A stretch of DNA of 64,000 nucleotides from an uncultured Pelagibacteraceae bacterium (GTDB lineage: Bacteria > Pseudomonadota > Alphaproteobacteria > Pelagibacterales > Pelagibacteraceae). The stretch lies in the NCBI GenBank assembly GCA_902536975.1, contig CACAZG010000002.1, forward strand, positions 1-64,000, read 5' to 3'. The notes beneath the pieces were generated by a model. That model ran no database searches. It was not told where the DNA came from and saw nothing but the letters and a program-made list of their open reading frames with translations. Positions 45,468 through 54,709 of this stretch are shown one piece after another; position 1 is the first letter of the stretch, and the number at the start of each line of letters is the position of its first letter. Made by a program: the position numbers and the translations under genes.

Positions 45468-46415
45468 TCAAGTAATCGAAACCTCTTTTTTTACAACTTC
45501 TAAAATAGATTTATTGTGAGTAATAATTGTCTCAGTAATATATTTATTGTTTTTTTTAATAATTCCATTAATTAATTCGCCAGAAGTAATTCCTGTCGCA
45601 CAAAAAATACTTTCACCTTTTATGATTTCATTAATTTCATACTTTTTATTTAAGTCTTTTATACCCATTTGTTTAGCTCTATTAATATCTTTGCTAGAAT
45701 TAAATAAAAATCTTCCTTGAAAATTGCAATTTAATGTTTGAAGTGCAGCTGCTGAAATAACTCCTTCAGGGCCTCCTCCAGTTCCCATAAATATATCAAC
45801 ACCAAATTTTTTATCGGATACTAATAAAGCGCCAGCAACATCACCATCTGAAATATATTTAATATTTACATTCAACCTTTTAAGTTCACTAATTATTTGT
45901 TTGTGCCTGGGTCTATCAAGAATACAAACCGTTATATCAGTATTTTTTTTATTTGTTACTACTGAATAGTTTTGTATGTTTTGTTCAACTGTATTATCAA
46001 GATCAACTGTATCCTTAGGAATATTGTTTCCTGTAGCTATTTTTTGCATATATGTTTCTGGCGCATTAAAAAGATTTCCTTTTTCTGAAACTGCTAAAAC
46101 AGACATTGCTCCAGGAAGATTCTTAGCAACAAAGTTAGTTCCTTCTACTGGGTCTACAGCTATATCAATAAGAGGTCCATTGCCATTTCCAATTTTTTCT
46201 CCAATGTAAAGCATTGGGGCCTCATCTAATTCTCCCTCACCAATCACAACTTCGCCTTTTATGCTCAATTTATTAAGTTGGTTTCTCATAATGTCTGTAG
46301 CAGCTTTATCGGCTAGAATTTTGTCATTTTTCCCAATGTAAGGATAACAAGCTATTGCTGAATTAGATGTTATATCTATAAGACTATTCAGTAAATCTTT
46401 TGATAATTTCATCAA
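45468..46415 (-). CDS. glpX: Class II fructose-1,6-bisphosphatase
   Basis: Hydrolyses fructose 1,6-bisphosphate in gluconeogenesis. GEVVIGEGELDEAPMLYIGE, DIAVDPVEGTNFVAKNLPGAMSVLA and MGTGGGPEGVISAAAL are GlpX motifs. 315 aa. The ORF has two adjacent Met codons; start choice changes one residue. It is followed upstream by the SbmA-like gene, 3 bp away. Confidence 0.95.
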   Translation of the reverse strand: MMKLSKDLLNSLIDITSNSAIACYPYIGKNDKILADKAATDIMRNQLNKLSIKGEVVIGEGELDEAPMLYIGEKIGNGNGPLIDIAVDPVEGTNFVAKNLPGAMSVLAVSEKGNLFNAPETYMQKIATGNNIPKDTVDLDNTVEQNIQNYSVVTNKKNTDITVCILDRPRHKQIISELKRLNVNIKYISDGDVAGALLVSDKKFGVDIFMGTGGGPEGVISAAALQTLNCNFQGRFLFNSSKDINRAKQMGIKDLNKKYEINEIIKGESIFCATGITSGELINGIIKKNNKYITETIITHNKSILEVVKKEVSIT

Positions 46416-46418
46416 AGT

Positions 46419-47414
46419 TTAAATTTCTAATTTACGCTCTGGATCTTCATGCTCTAATTTAAGCTCGAATTCTCTTAATCGTTTATAAACACTTGCAAGC
46501 TCTATAATTGTTGGCCAGGCTTTTAAGATATATTGCATTGATCCTTCCACACGACCAAATGCTCTTATGATTTGTTGCATTACACCTAATGTAACAGCAC
46601 CAGCAACAATTGCAGGAGCTAGAAATACGTAAGCTGATAAAACATTAGCCTGAAGGTAAGCTATTCTCCCAATATTGAAATAAAGATATCTTATATAACT
46701 CAGAAAATGTATGTTTCTTACTCCATCAAACAGTTCCTCGATGGTTTTTGGTCTTACTGATCCGTCGTCCTCGGCTATTACTAATATTTTTCTGTAAGCT
46801 GCCTCTTTTTTCTGGAGATCATATTCGACTCCAACTAGTCTTAAAATAAGACCGAGAACAATCAAAAAAATAGTACCGCCAACTGACCATATTAAAGCAC
46901 CGACTATTAAACCATAATCCCAATCTCCAAAAAAGAAAATTGGTATACCAATACTTAAACCAAATAATATAGGCATAAATTCTACCAGGATCATAATTGC
47001 TTCTATAAAACTCGTTCCTAATGACTCCATTATTCTTGAAAATTTTATTGTATCCTCTTGAACTCTTTGTGATGCACCTTCAATTTTACGAGCCTTTTCA
47101 TAGACACTATGGTAATATTCAACCATTGCCGTTCTCCATCTAAACAAATAATGTGATGTAAAGTAACTTACAACAACAGCTACTCCTACATACATTGCTG
47201 CTAAAGTAATAAATGAAAACAAACTTGCCCAATATTCATCAATAGTTATTGCATTTGGTGCACCCAATGCTTTTTGTATCATGTCGTAAAATTCACCAAA
47301 CCATTCGTTAATTTTTACATCGATTTTTACCTGTATCCAAAGTGATGATAGTATAATTATTGAACCTATCCACGACCATAAATACCATTTTTTAATTGTA
47401 AAAAATCTAAACAT
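46419..47414 (-). CDS. SbmA/BacA-like peptide transporter
   Basis: 331 aa inner-membrane protein. INEWFGEFYDMIQKAL, YFTSHYLFRWRTAMVEYYHSVYEKARKIEGASQRVQEDTIKFSRIMESLGTSFIEAIMILVEFMPIL and GVMQQIIRAFGRVEGSMQYILKAWPTIIELASVYKRLREFE match the SbmA/BacA family. These proteins import peptides and are linked in alphaproteobacteria to very-long-chain fatty acid or peptide uptake. Overlaps the NDUFS4-like gene by 1 bp. Confidence 0.9.
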   Translation of the reverse strand: MFRFFTIKKWYLWSWIGSIIILSSLWIQVKIDVKINEWFGEFYDMIQKALGAPNAITIDEYWASLFSFITLAAMYVGVAVVVSYFTSHYLFRWRTAMVEYYHSVYEKARKIEGASQRVQEDTIKFSRIMESLGTSFIEAIMILVEFMPILFGLSIGIPIFFFGDWDYGLIVGALIWSVGGTIFLIVLGLILRLVGVEYDLQKKEAAYRKILVIAEDDGSVRPKTIEELFDGVRNIHFLSYIRYLYFNIGRIAYLQANVLSAYVFLAPAIVAGAVTLGVMQQIIRAFGRVEGSMQYILKAWPTIIELASVYKRLREFELKLEHEDPERKLEI

Positions 47415-47695
47415 TACTTAATAAAATTATCTGCATAAGATTTTTTAATTACTTTTCTTTGTTTTGGTTCAATTACTTCAAAATTAATATTATTTTTTTT
47501 AGCATATTCTATAGCAAGTTCTTTAGATTTAAATTCTAAGTTTAACTCAGAATAAGTATCAGTTGAACTCTCCCATCCCATTAAAGGATTCTTCAAAGGA
47601 TCATCAGTTATGAATTCAATTATCCACTTTTCAAACTTCTTGACCCCTGATTGCATTGCAGTTTTTGAAGGTTTGTAGATTTTAGCTTTTTTCAT
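47414..47695 (-). CDS. NDUFS4-like complex I accessory subunit
   Basis: 93 aa. KIYKPSKTAMQSGVKKFEKWIIEFITDD, NPLMGWESSTDTYSELNLEFKSKELAIEYAKKNNINFEVIEP matches the ETC complex I conserved region shared with mitochondrial NDUFS4/AQDQ. It is a hallmark of alphaproteobacterial complex I. It starts only 6 nt after the 3' end of tRNA-Pro on the same strand, so it may be expressed from the tRNA promoter. Confidence 0.9.
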   Translation of the reverse strand: MKKAKIYKPSKTAMQSGVKKFEKWIIEFITDDPLKNPLMGWESSTDTYSELNLEFKSKELAIEYAKKNNINFEVIEPKQRKVIKKSYADNFIK

Positions 47696-47701
47696 AATTA
47701 A

Positions 47702-47778
<77 letters not shown>

Positions 47779-47873
47779 ATTGCAGTACTAATACAGCAGA
47801 TAAATCAAAATTCAAAGGTTATAATAGTTATAAAATTCTAATAAATTTGATATTTAATGCTATAAGAGATCTT

Positions 47874-48389
47874 ATGATCATAGAATGCCCCATTTGTAAT
47901 AAAAAATTCAACCTAAATGAAAAATTATTACCTAAAAATGGGAGATTATTAAAATGCAGTTCTTGTGAACATATTTGGCATTATAAAACATCCTTGGGAG
48001 ATAAAATAGATGAAGTAAAATTATTTCAAAAAAAAGAAATAGGTTCTGAAGTTGCACCAAAGATTGAAAAAAAAAATGTTGAAAATAATCAGCAAATCAT
48101 TAATGAAATTGCTTCAAAAGTAGGTAAAAATAATTTAACTGACAAAAAAGATAATTCTTTTAAAATTTTAAATGAAAAGAAAAAAAAAATAGACAACAAA
48201 GAACCAAAAATAAAAATGATATTATCAAACTTTTTAATTATAATTATATCTTTAATAGGAATAATATTTTTAATTGACACATTTAAAGTTTATATATCTA
48301 GTTATTTTCCGTCTATATCACCATTATTAGATAGTTTTTACGAAACTTTGTTAGATTTAAAACTTTTTTTTAAAGATCTTACTAATTAA
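47874..48389 (+). CDS. MJ0042-type zinc-ribbon membrane protein
   Basis: 171 aa from ATG 47874. The N-terminus MIIECPICNKKFNLNEKLLPKNGRLLKCSSCEHIWHY is an intact two-CxxC zinc ribbon of the MJ0042 type; a Lys-rich linker follows, then one membrane segment (MILSNFLIIIISLIGIIFLIDTF) near residue 115-140 and a short tail. The track's start (47751) lies inside tRNA-Pro and is not credible. Role unknown; such proteins are common in alphaproteobacteria. Confidence 0.8.
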   Translation: MIIECPICNKKFNLNEKLLPKNGRLLKCSSCEHIWHYKTSLGDKIDEVKLFQKKEIGSEVAPKIEKKNVENNQQIINEIASKVGKNNLTDKKDNSFKILNEKKKKIDNKEPKIKMILSNFLIIIISLIGIIFLIDTFKVYISSYFPSISPLLDSFYETLLDLKLFFKDLTN

Positions 48390-48391
48390 TT

Positions 48392-49564
48392 ATGATTCAA
48401 AAAATTACAAAAGGATTTACTTCATTTTTTAAACTTGAATCGGCAAGTGGAATTGTTTTACTTTTTGCAGCAATTATAGCATTAATTATAAGTAATTCAG
48501 AATTATCAGTTTTATATTTCTCAACATTAGAAAAGTATTTGTTTATTGGAATAAATAATTTTGGCATCAAGCTGTCAGTGTTGCATTGGATAAATGATGC
48601 ATTAATGGCAATTTTTTTCTTTTTTGTGACTCTTGAAATTAAAAGAGAATTTTTACAGGGTGAATTATCAAATATTAAACAAGCTCTGCTTCCAATAATT
48701 GCTGCTGTAGGTGGAATGGTAGTTCCTGCATTTATTTATGTTCTTGTAAATCTAGGAGATGGAGAAACTTTAAGAGGTTGGGCAATACCATCAGCTACAG
48801 ATATAGCTTTTTCTTTGGGTGTGTTGTCACTATTAGGAAGTAGAGTTCCTTTGTCTTTAAAAGTATTTCTAACAGCTTTAGCAATCATAGATGATTTAGG
48901 TGCAATAGTTATAATAGCTCTGTTTTATTCTGGTGATTTAAGTTTTAAATATCTTTCGTTGATGCTTTTAGCATTTATCGTTTTATTAATTATAAATAAA
49001 TTTAATATAAAAAAATTTTTACCCTATTTAATTGTCGGAATTTTTTTATGGGATTTTACACATAACTCAGGTATTCACGCAACGATTGCTGGTGTATTAC
49101 TTGCAATAACAATACCTCATAGAAAAAAAGATAAAGATTTTTCACTTTTAATTAAAGTGGAACATGCAATAAGTCCTTATGTTGCATTTGGAATAATGCC
49201 TATTTTTGCTTTTGCAAATGCAGGTGTTTCTTTAGATGGATTATCTTTTTCGTCTTTATTAGATAAAGTTCCTTTAGGCATAGTTTTAGGACTGTTTGTT
49301 GGAAAACAATTAGGTGTATTTATATTTTCATACGCTTCCATAAAATTAAAAATTGCTCAAATGCCAAGTAATACTAGTTGGTATAATTTCTATGGTGTAG
49401 GTGTTTTAACAGGAATTGGTTTTACGATGAGTTTATTTGTTGGTAATTTGGCATTTGTTGACAATTTACAATATATGGATGGCGTAAAAATTGGAGTTCT
49501 AACTGGGTCATTATTATCCACTTTATTTGGTTACTTTTTAATATTACTTACCCCAAATAAATAA
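48392..49564 (+). CDS. nhaA: Na+/H+ antiporter NhaA
   Basis: Exports Na+ in exchange for protons across the inner membrane. 390 aa with about twelve helices. IPSATDIAFSLGVLSLLG holds Asp137 and ALAIIDDLGAIV holds Asp167/Asp168, matching the pH-sensing and ion-binding aspartates of the E. coli protein. GIGFTMSLFVGNLAF is the C-terminal signature. Fits a marine lifestyle. Confidence 0.96.
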   Translation: MIQKITKGFTSFFKLESASGIVLLFAAIIALIISNSELSVLYFSTLEKYLFIGINNFGIKLSVLHWINDALMAIFFFFVTLEIKREFLQGELSNIKQALLPIIAAVGGMVVPAFIYVLVNLGDGETLRGWAIPSATDIAFSLGVLSLLGSRVPLSLKVFLTALAIIDDLGAIVIIALFYSGDLSFKYLSLMLLAFIVLLIINKFNIKKFLPYLIVGIFLWDFTHNSGIHATIAGVLLAITIPHRKKDKDFSLLIKVEHAISPYVAFGIMPIFAFANAGVSLDGLSFSSLLDKVPLGIVLGLFVGKQLGVFIFSYASIKLKIAQMPSNTSWYNFYGVGVLTGIGFTMSLFVGNLAFVDNLQYMDGVKIGVLTGSLLSTLFGYFLILLTPNK

Positions 49565-49572
49565 TTAAAATA

Positions 49573-50121
49573 ATGAAGAACATATTAATATTTGGGTTTG
49601 CTATAATTATGATTTTTTTTAAGAGTACTTCACATGCTGAGTATGAAAAAATATTTTTTGACTTTAAAATAAAGAGTATTAGAGGCGATACAATTGATTT
49701 AAATGATTTTAAAGGTAAACCAGTTTTACTTGTAAATACTGCAAGTTACTGTGGTTTTACTAAACAATATGAAGACATGCAAGAACTATGGGAAAATTAT
49801 AGAGATAGAGGATTAATTGTTCTAGGAATTCCATCAAATTCTTTTAATCAAGAAAAAAGCAATAATAATGAGGTTAAAAATTTTTGTGAAGTCAATTTTA
49901 ATATTAATTTTCCACTAGCAGAAATCACAGAAGTTAAAGGTGAAAAAGCTCATGATATTTATAAATGGGCAAAAAAAAACTATGGCAAATCAGCTGTACC
50001 AAAATGGAATTTTTATAAAATACTAATTAATAAAGATGGAAAAATCGAGGACACTTTTGCGTCTTTAACAAGACCTACTTCAAAAAAAATAACCAAAAAG
50101 ATTGAAAAAATACTAAATTAA
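49573..50121 (+). CDS. Glutathione peroxidase-family protein, secreted
   Basis: 182 aa. A signal peptide (NILIFGFAIIMIFFKSTSHA) is followed by the GPx fold: VLLVNTASYCGFTKQYEDMQEL with peroxidatic Cys60 instead of selenocysteine, LGIPSNSFNQEKSNN with the Gln, and PKWNFYKILINKDG with the Trp. It probably reduces hydroperoxides in the periplasm with thiol partners. Its stop overlaps the convergent MBL gene by 9 bp. Confidence 0.92.
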   Translation: MKNILIFGFAIIMIFFKSTSHAEYEKIFFDFKIKSIRGDTIDLNDFKGKPVLLVNTASYCGFTKQYEDMQELWENYRDRGLIVLGIPSNSFNQEKSNNNEVKNFCEVNFNINFPLAEITEVKGEKAHDIYKWAKKNYGKSAVPKWNFYKILINKDGKIEDTFASLTRPTSKKITKKIEKILN

Positions 50122-50886
50122 AAAAGACAAACCGTCGTATGCAGGCATAATATTATTTGGTAAACTTTTATTAATTTTTTTGTAATCAATTTCGTTACTT
50201 AAATTGGTAAGAATTACCTTATTAGGTTTTATTTTATCGACTAATTTCAAAACATCCTCTAAATTAAAATGAGTTGGATGATATTTATACCTCAAGCAAT
50301 CAACAACTAAATATTTCAAATTTTTTAAATATTTTAAATCTTTACTTTTTATTTTATTTACATCTGGCACATAAGCACATTTGTTATTAATAATAAAACA
50401 TGTACTTTTAATTGACCCATGTTGGACTTTTAAAGATTTTATAATAATTTTTTTTTTAAAATCTTTAAAAATGTGTATTTTTTTTAGTACTTTAGAATCA
50501 AGTATTGATGGATAATTTTTGTAGTTCTTGAAACAATAATTAAAATTACTTTTAAGGTATTTTCTGGTTGGCAAATCTGCGTAAATAGGTATTTTTTTTT
50601 TATTTTTTAATGAGAATACTCTTAACTCATTAATACCGTGAGTTTGATCAGCATGATAATGTGTATAAAATACTTTATCAATATTTCTAATTTTATTTTC
50701 TAACAATTGTGATTTTAAATCAGGAGAGGTATCAATGAGTATATTTAAATTTTTAGAACTTATTACTGCCGAACATCTAGATCGAATGTTTTTTTTATTT
50801 TTTGGATCACAATTTCCATAATAACCATCAATACGGGGAATGCCTAAAGAACTACCACAGCCCAAAATAGTAAATCTTAAGCTCAT
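50113..50886 (-). CDS. MBL-fold metal-dependent hydrolase (PhnP-like)
   Basis: 257 aa. The metal site THYHADQTHG (His76, His78, Asp80, His83) is intact; ILGCGSSLGIPRIDG and RSRCSAVISS are typical of PhnP-like phosphodiesterases. It overlaps tatD by 4 bp and is the last gene of the metG-tatD-MBL run that is common in alphaproteobacteria. Substrate unknown. Confidence 0.88.
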   Translation of the reverse strand: MSLRFTILGCGSSLGIPRIDGYYGNCDPKNKKNIRSRCSAVISSKNLNILIDTSPDLKSQLLENKIRNIDKVFYTHYHADQTHGINELRVFSLKNKKKIPIYADLPTRKYLKSNFNYCFKNYKNYPSILDSKVLKKIHIFKDFKKKIIIKSLKVQHGSIKSTCFIINNKCAYVPDVNKIKSKDLKYLKNLKYLVVDCLRYKYHPTHFNLEDVLKLVDKIKPNKVILTNLSNEIDYKKINKSLPNNIMPAYDGLSFLI

Positions 50887-51653
50887 ATGCTAAAGAAAAG
50901 TTTATTAAAATTGTCAGTAGTTATTTTATCGAGCTCATCCTCTTTAAGATTTTTTAATTCTGAAAGTTTTTTTAAAGTATAATGTACAAATGATGGTTCA
51001 TTTTTTTTACCTCTCATTGGTTCAGGAGCTAAAAAGGGACTATCTGTTTCTATCAGCAATCTTTCAGAAGGCAATTGTTTAAAAGTGTTTTGAAGTTCGG
51101 TGCTATTCTTAAATGTAATAATACCACTTGCGGAAAAATAAGTATTAAGTTCCAATAATTTTAAAGCAAAAGCAAGTGATCCAGTAAAACAATGCATAAG
51201 TATTTTTAGTTTCTTACTGTAATTTTTTAATATATCAAAAGTTTCAGTTTCTGCATTTCTCGAATGGACAATTAATGGAATATCAAGCTCCAACGCTGCA
51301 TTAATATGATTCTTGAAACTTTTTATCTGTTTTTCTTTATCACTATTATTGTAATAAAAATCTAAACCAGTCTCACCCACTCCAATAATTTTATTATTTG
51401 ATTTGATTTTTTCTGTTATTTCATCTTTGGATAGTTGGTCAGTGTTTGTTTCGTGTGGATGAATTCCAAATGTGCCAAATATCATTTCATCCTTACTTAC
51501 AATTTCTAGAATTTTGGGAAAACCATTCAATGTTGTAGAAATTGTAAGAACTTTACTAACACCTACATTTTTACATCTTAACAATACATCATTTATATCA
51601 TGGATTAATGGTTCATGGTCAAGATGACAATGTGAATCAATCATTTTTTTCAA
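50883..51653 (-). CDS. TatD-family metal-dependent DNase
   Basis: 256 aa. MIDSHCHLDHEPL, GTFGIHPHET, GVGETGLDFYY, HSRNAETETFDIL and LIETDSPFLAPEP are the TatD metal-binding motifs. Members act as 3'-exonucleases or in DNA quality control. It overlaps metG by 17 bp. Confidence 0.94.
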   Translation of the reverse strand: MKKMIDSHCHLDHEPLIHDINDVLLRCKNVGVSKVLTISTTLNGFPKILEIVSKDEMIFGTFGIHPHETNTDQLSKDEITEKIKSNNKIIGVGETGLDFYYNNSDKEKQIKSFKNHINAALELDIPLIVHSRNAETETFDILKNYSKKLKILMHCFTGSLAFALKLLELNTYFSASGIITFKNSTELQNTFKQLPSERLLIETDSPFLAPEPMRGKKNEPSFVHYTLKKLSELKNLKEDELDKITTDNFNKLFFSI

Positions 51654-53175
51654 TCTTTCTGAATAATATATCTAATTTGTTTAATTTAAGACCTCTACTT
51701 AAATAATTATTATCCTTAATTGTCTCAAAATGAATTTTATCTTCCTTTATATCAAATACCTCTAACACCTTTAGGGATGAACTTGGTATTATTGGATATA
51801 GTAATATAGTGACTTTTCTTATTAACTCCAATGCAACATAAATAATAGTATTCATTCTTAATTTGTCACTCTTTTTTTTCCAAGGTTCTTGATCATTAAA
51901 ATACTTATTTGCAGCAAATAACTGTTCAACTATAAAATTTATATATAAATTTACATCCTGATTATCAGAATATTTTAATAAATTTTCATAATGTTTTGAG
52001 TATTGATCTAAGATCAATTTGTCATCTTCTGTAAAGTTATCATAATCAGGAATTTCAAAATTAGAATTTTTATCACAGAACGCCAAAACCCTTTGGCACA
52101 AATTTCCATAATTGTTAGCCAAATCACTATTTATACATGACTCTAATTTTTCCTGTGAAATATTTCCATCGTTACCGAATGAAACTTCTTTAATTAAATA
52201 ATATCTTAAAGGATCTAAACCATAAGTATCTATAATTTCAAGCGGATCTAAAATATTACCTTTAGATTTTGACATTTTTTCATCACCTGAGAGTATCCAT
52301 CCGTGACCAAATACTCTTTTTGGTGGATTTATATCAGCAGCTAACAAAAAAGCTGGCCAGTAAATTGCATGGAATCTTAATATATCTTTCCCTATTAAAT
52401 GGAGATCTGCAGGCCAAAAGGATTTATATAAATTGTCACTCTCATTTGGATAATTTAAAGCACTTAGATAATTTGTTAAAGCATCCAACCAAACATAAAT
52501 AACATGATCTTTATTAGAAGGAACTTTTATTCCCCAATTGAAAGATTTTCTACTGACAGATAAATCTTTTAATCCTGATTTGACAAAACTAACAACTTCA
52601 TTTTTTCTTGTTTCAGGTAGTATAAAGTCTGGATTTTTATCATAAAATTCTATCAATTTATCTTGCCAATTAGATAATTTGAAAAAATATGACTCTTCTT
52701 CAACCCACTCGACTTTAGATCCTGAGGTGATTGCTTTTTTTGTTCCATCCAAATCTTGAATTTCACTATCAGTGTAAAACGCTTCATCTGAAACAGAATA
52801 CCAACCCGAGTACTTTGATAAGTAAATTTCACCTTTTTTTTCTAAAATATTCCAAAGATTTTCAACAGATTTAGTATGTCTAGTTTCTGTAGTTCTTATA
52901 AAATCGTTATTTGACAGGTTTAATGTTTCAGATAAATCTCTAAAAGTTTTACTAATTTCATCACAAAACAATAATGGATCCATTTTTTTTTCTTCAGCAG
53001 CACGTTGTATTTTTTGTCCATGCTCATCCGTGCCAGTTAAAAAATAAACATTAAAGCCCTGTATTCTTTTTAATCTTGCAAAAAAGTCAGCAATTATACT
53101 CGAATATGCGTGACCCATATGAGGTTTTGCAGATGGATAATATATTGGTGTTGTAATGTAGTAATTTTTATTCAC
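51637..53175 (-). CDS. metG: Methionyl-tRNA synthetase
   Basis: Charges tRNA-Met. 512 aa. The HIGH-like motif is PSAKPHMGHAYSSI and the KMSKS loop is GDEKMSKSKGN. TGTDEHGQKIQRAAEEK is also diagnostic. The zinc-knuckle region carries WYSVSDEAFYTDSEIQ with no CxxC pairs, so it is the zinc-free form. No C-terminal tRNA-binding (Trbp111) domain is present. It overlaps holB by 8 bp. Confidence 0.97.
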   Translation of the reverse strand: MNKNYYITTPIYYPSAKPHMGHAYSSIIADFFARLKRIQGFNVYFLTGTDEHGQKIQRAAEEKKMDPLLFCDEISKTFRDLSETLNLSNNDFIRTTETRHTKSVENLWNILEKKGEIYLSKYSGWYSVSDEAFYTDSEIQDLDGTKKAITSGSKVEWVEEESYFFKLSNWQDKLIEFYDKNPDFILPETRKNEVVSFVKSGLKDLSVSRKSFNWGIKVPSNKDHVIYVWLDALTNYLSALNYPNESDNLYKSFWPADLHLIGKDILRFHAIYWPAFLLAADINPPKRVFGHGWILSGDEKMSKSKGNILDPLEIIDTYGLDPLRYYLIKEVSFGNDGNISQEKLESCINSDLANNYGNLCQRVLAFCDKNSNFEIPDYDNFTEDDKLILDQYSKHYENLLKYSDNQDVNLYINFIVEQLFAANKYFNDQEPWKKKSDKLRMNTIIYVALELIRKVTILLYPIIPSSSLKVLEVFDIKEDKIHFETIKDNNYLSRGLKLNKLDILFRKIEKND

Positions 53176-54088
53176 TTAATAATTTATCATTAAATTCTAG
53201 AAAAAATGATTCAAAATCTAAATTATATTTTTTAACAGAAGAAAGTTTTAAATAAAAATACTTTTTAATTTTGAATGAAATATTCTTAGAGTTATTTATA
53301 TTTTTGTAGAAAAAAAGTTCAATAAGCAAATTCAAATATTTTTTAATAAATTCATCAGATATATATAGTTTATTTTTGATAATATAGGACAATAAATTCT
53401 CGATAGTGCACTCTTTTATGGATAAATCGTTAATTTCTAGAAATTTTACCAATGATATTAAAAACGATGGCGAATTATAATTGTTTATAAAGTCCAAGTT
53501 TATATCTTTGTACTTATTACTATTAAAATAATAATTCACAATCGCGATTGCTTCTGAATTCATTAATCCCAATTTAAATTCTATACATCTTGATCTAATT
53601 GTTTCTAAAATCTTAAATTCAGAATTATTAATTAAAATATAATAAGTTATGTTATTAGGTTCCTCGATAGATTTTAGTAGAGCATTTGCAGAATTAGTGC
53701 CTAATAAGTTTATGTCCTCAATTATTATAAATTTCCTCTCGTTATTGAAAGAGGTTTTATTGGTAAACTGAATCATTTCTCTAATTTGGTCAATATCAAT
53801 TATTTTTTTATCCTTTTTTTTTTGAATTTTATAAATATTAGGGTGAGAATTAGTGGAAATAAGTAAAGATAAGTTATTATTTATATTATACTCATTATTC
53901 TTTAAATCATAAAATTGCTCATTGTTTTTAGAATAAAGGTAATTTAAAAGATGATTTACTAAAAGTTTTTTTCCTATACCTTGAGGACCATTTAATAAAA
54001 TCTTATTTGGAAATTTTTCTATTTGGTCTAAATAAATTAAATTGCTAAATAGAGTTTTGTGTCCAAAAAGTTTACTTGTTTCACTCAT
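53168..54088 (-). CDS. holB: DNA polymerase III delta' subunit
   Basis: 306 aa clamp-loader subunit. A P-loop-like NGPQGIGKKLLVNHLLNYL precedes IDQIREMIQFTNKTSFNNERKFIIIEDINLLGTNSANALLKSIEEPNNITYYILINNSEFKILETIRSRCIEFKLG, the canonical delta' region with SRC. The C-terminal part is very divergent and Lys/Asn-rich. Position between tmk and metG is the standard one. Confidence 0.92.
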   Translation of the reverse strand: MSETSKLFGHKTLFSNLIYLDQIEKFPNKILLNGPQGIGKKLLVNHLLNYLYSKNNEQFYDLKNNEYNINNNLSLLISTNSHPNIYKIQKKKDKKIIDIDQIREMIQFTNKTSFNNERKFIIIEDINLLGTNSANALLKSIEEPNNITYYILINNSEFKILETIRSRCIEFKLGLMNSEAIAIVNYYFNSNKYKDINLDFINNYNSPSFLISLVKFLEINDLSIKECTIENLLSYIIKNKLYISDEFIKKYLNLLIELFFYKNINNSKNISFKIKKYFYLKLSSVKKYNLDFESFFLEFNDKLLSE

Positions 54089-54709
54089 TTATTTTAAAAT
54101 TTTTTTTATTTTGTTAATTAATTTATTTTCAATAACTTTTAAACTATATTTGTTGCTATCTAGAATTAAGTATTTAGATCTATTTTTAAGCGCAATTTTT
54201 AAAAATCCTTTTTGAACTTTATTATAAAAATTATATTTAAAATTATCGTATTTATTGTTATTTTTTCTTGATTTAAGCCTTTTTAGCATATTTTTTTTAT
54301 TTACAACGCTTAAGAAGGTAAAATTTGGTTTAAAATTACCCAATAAAAAATTGTTCATTATTAAAATTAAATTTTTATCTAATCCCATGCCATAATGTTG
54401 ATATGCTAATGTCGAGTCTATAAACCTATCAATCAATATAACTTTTTTTTTATAATTCTCTTTTAAAATTTTATCAAAATTCTCTGATCTAGATGCCATA
54501 AGCAAAAATAAGTCAGTTTTATTATTTAATTTTGATTTTTTATTTAACATTAATAGTCTTAATTTTTCAGAAAAATTAGTTCCACCAGGCTCTCTAAAAC
54601 TGATGTATTTTATGTTATTTTTTTTAAAATATTTAATAACTTTTCTTAGATTAGTTGATTTTCCAGAAGTCTCTATACCTTCAAAAACTATTACAGGGTT
54701 ATTAGACAT
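54089..54709 (-). CDS. tmk: Thymidylate kinase
   Basis: Phosphorylates dTMP to dTDP. 206 aa. P-loop FEGIETSGKSTNLRKVI, the FREPGGTNFSEKLR motif and LIDRFIDSTLAYQHYGMGL are family signatures. It abuts holB and overlaps the D,D-carboxypeptidase gene by 8 bp. Confidence 0.96.
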   Translation of the reverse strand: MSNNPVIVFEGIETSGKSTNLRKVIKYFKKNNIKYISFREPGGTNFSEKLRLLMLNKKSKLNNKTDLFLLMASRSENFDKILKENYKKKVILIDRFIDSTLAYQHYGMGLDKNLILIMNNFLLGNFKPNFTFLSVVNKKNMLKRLKSRKNNNKYDNFKYNFYNKVQKGFLKIALKNRSKYLILDSNKYSLKVIENKLINKIKKILK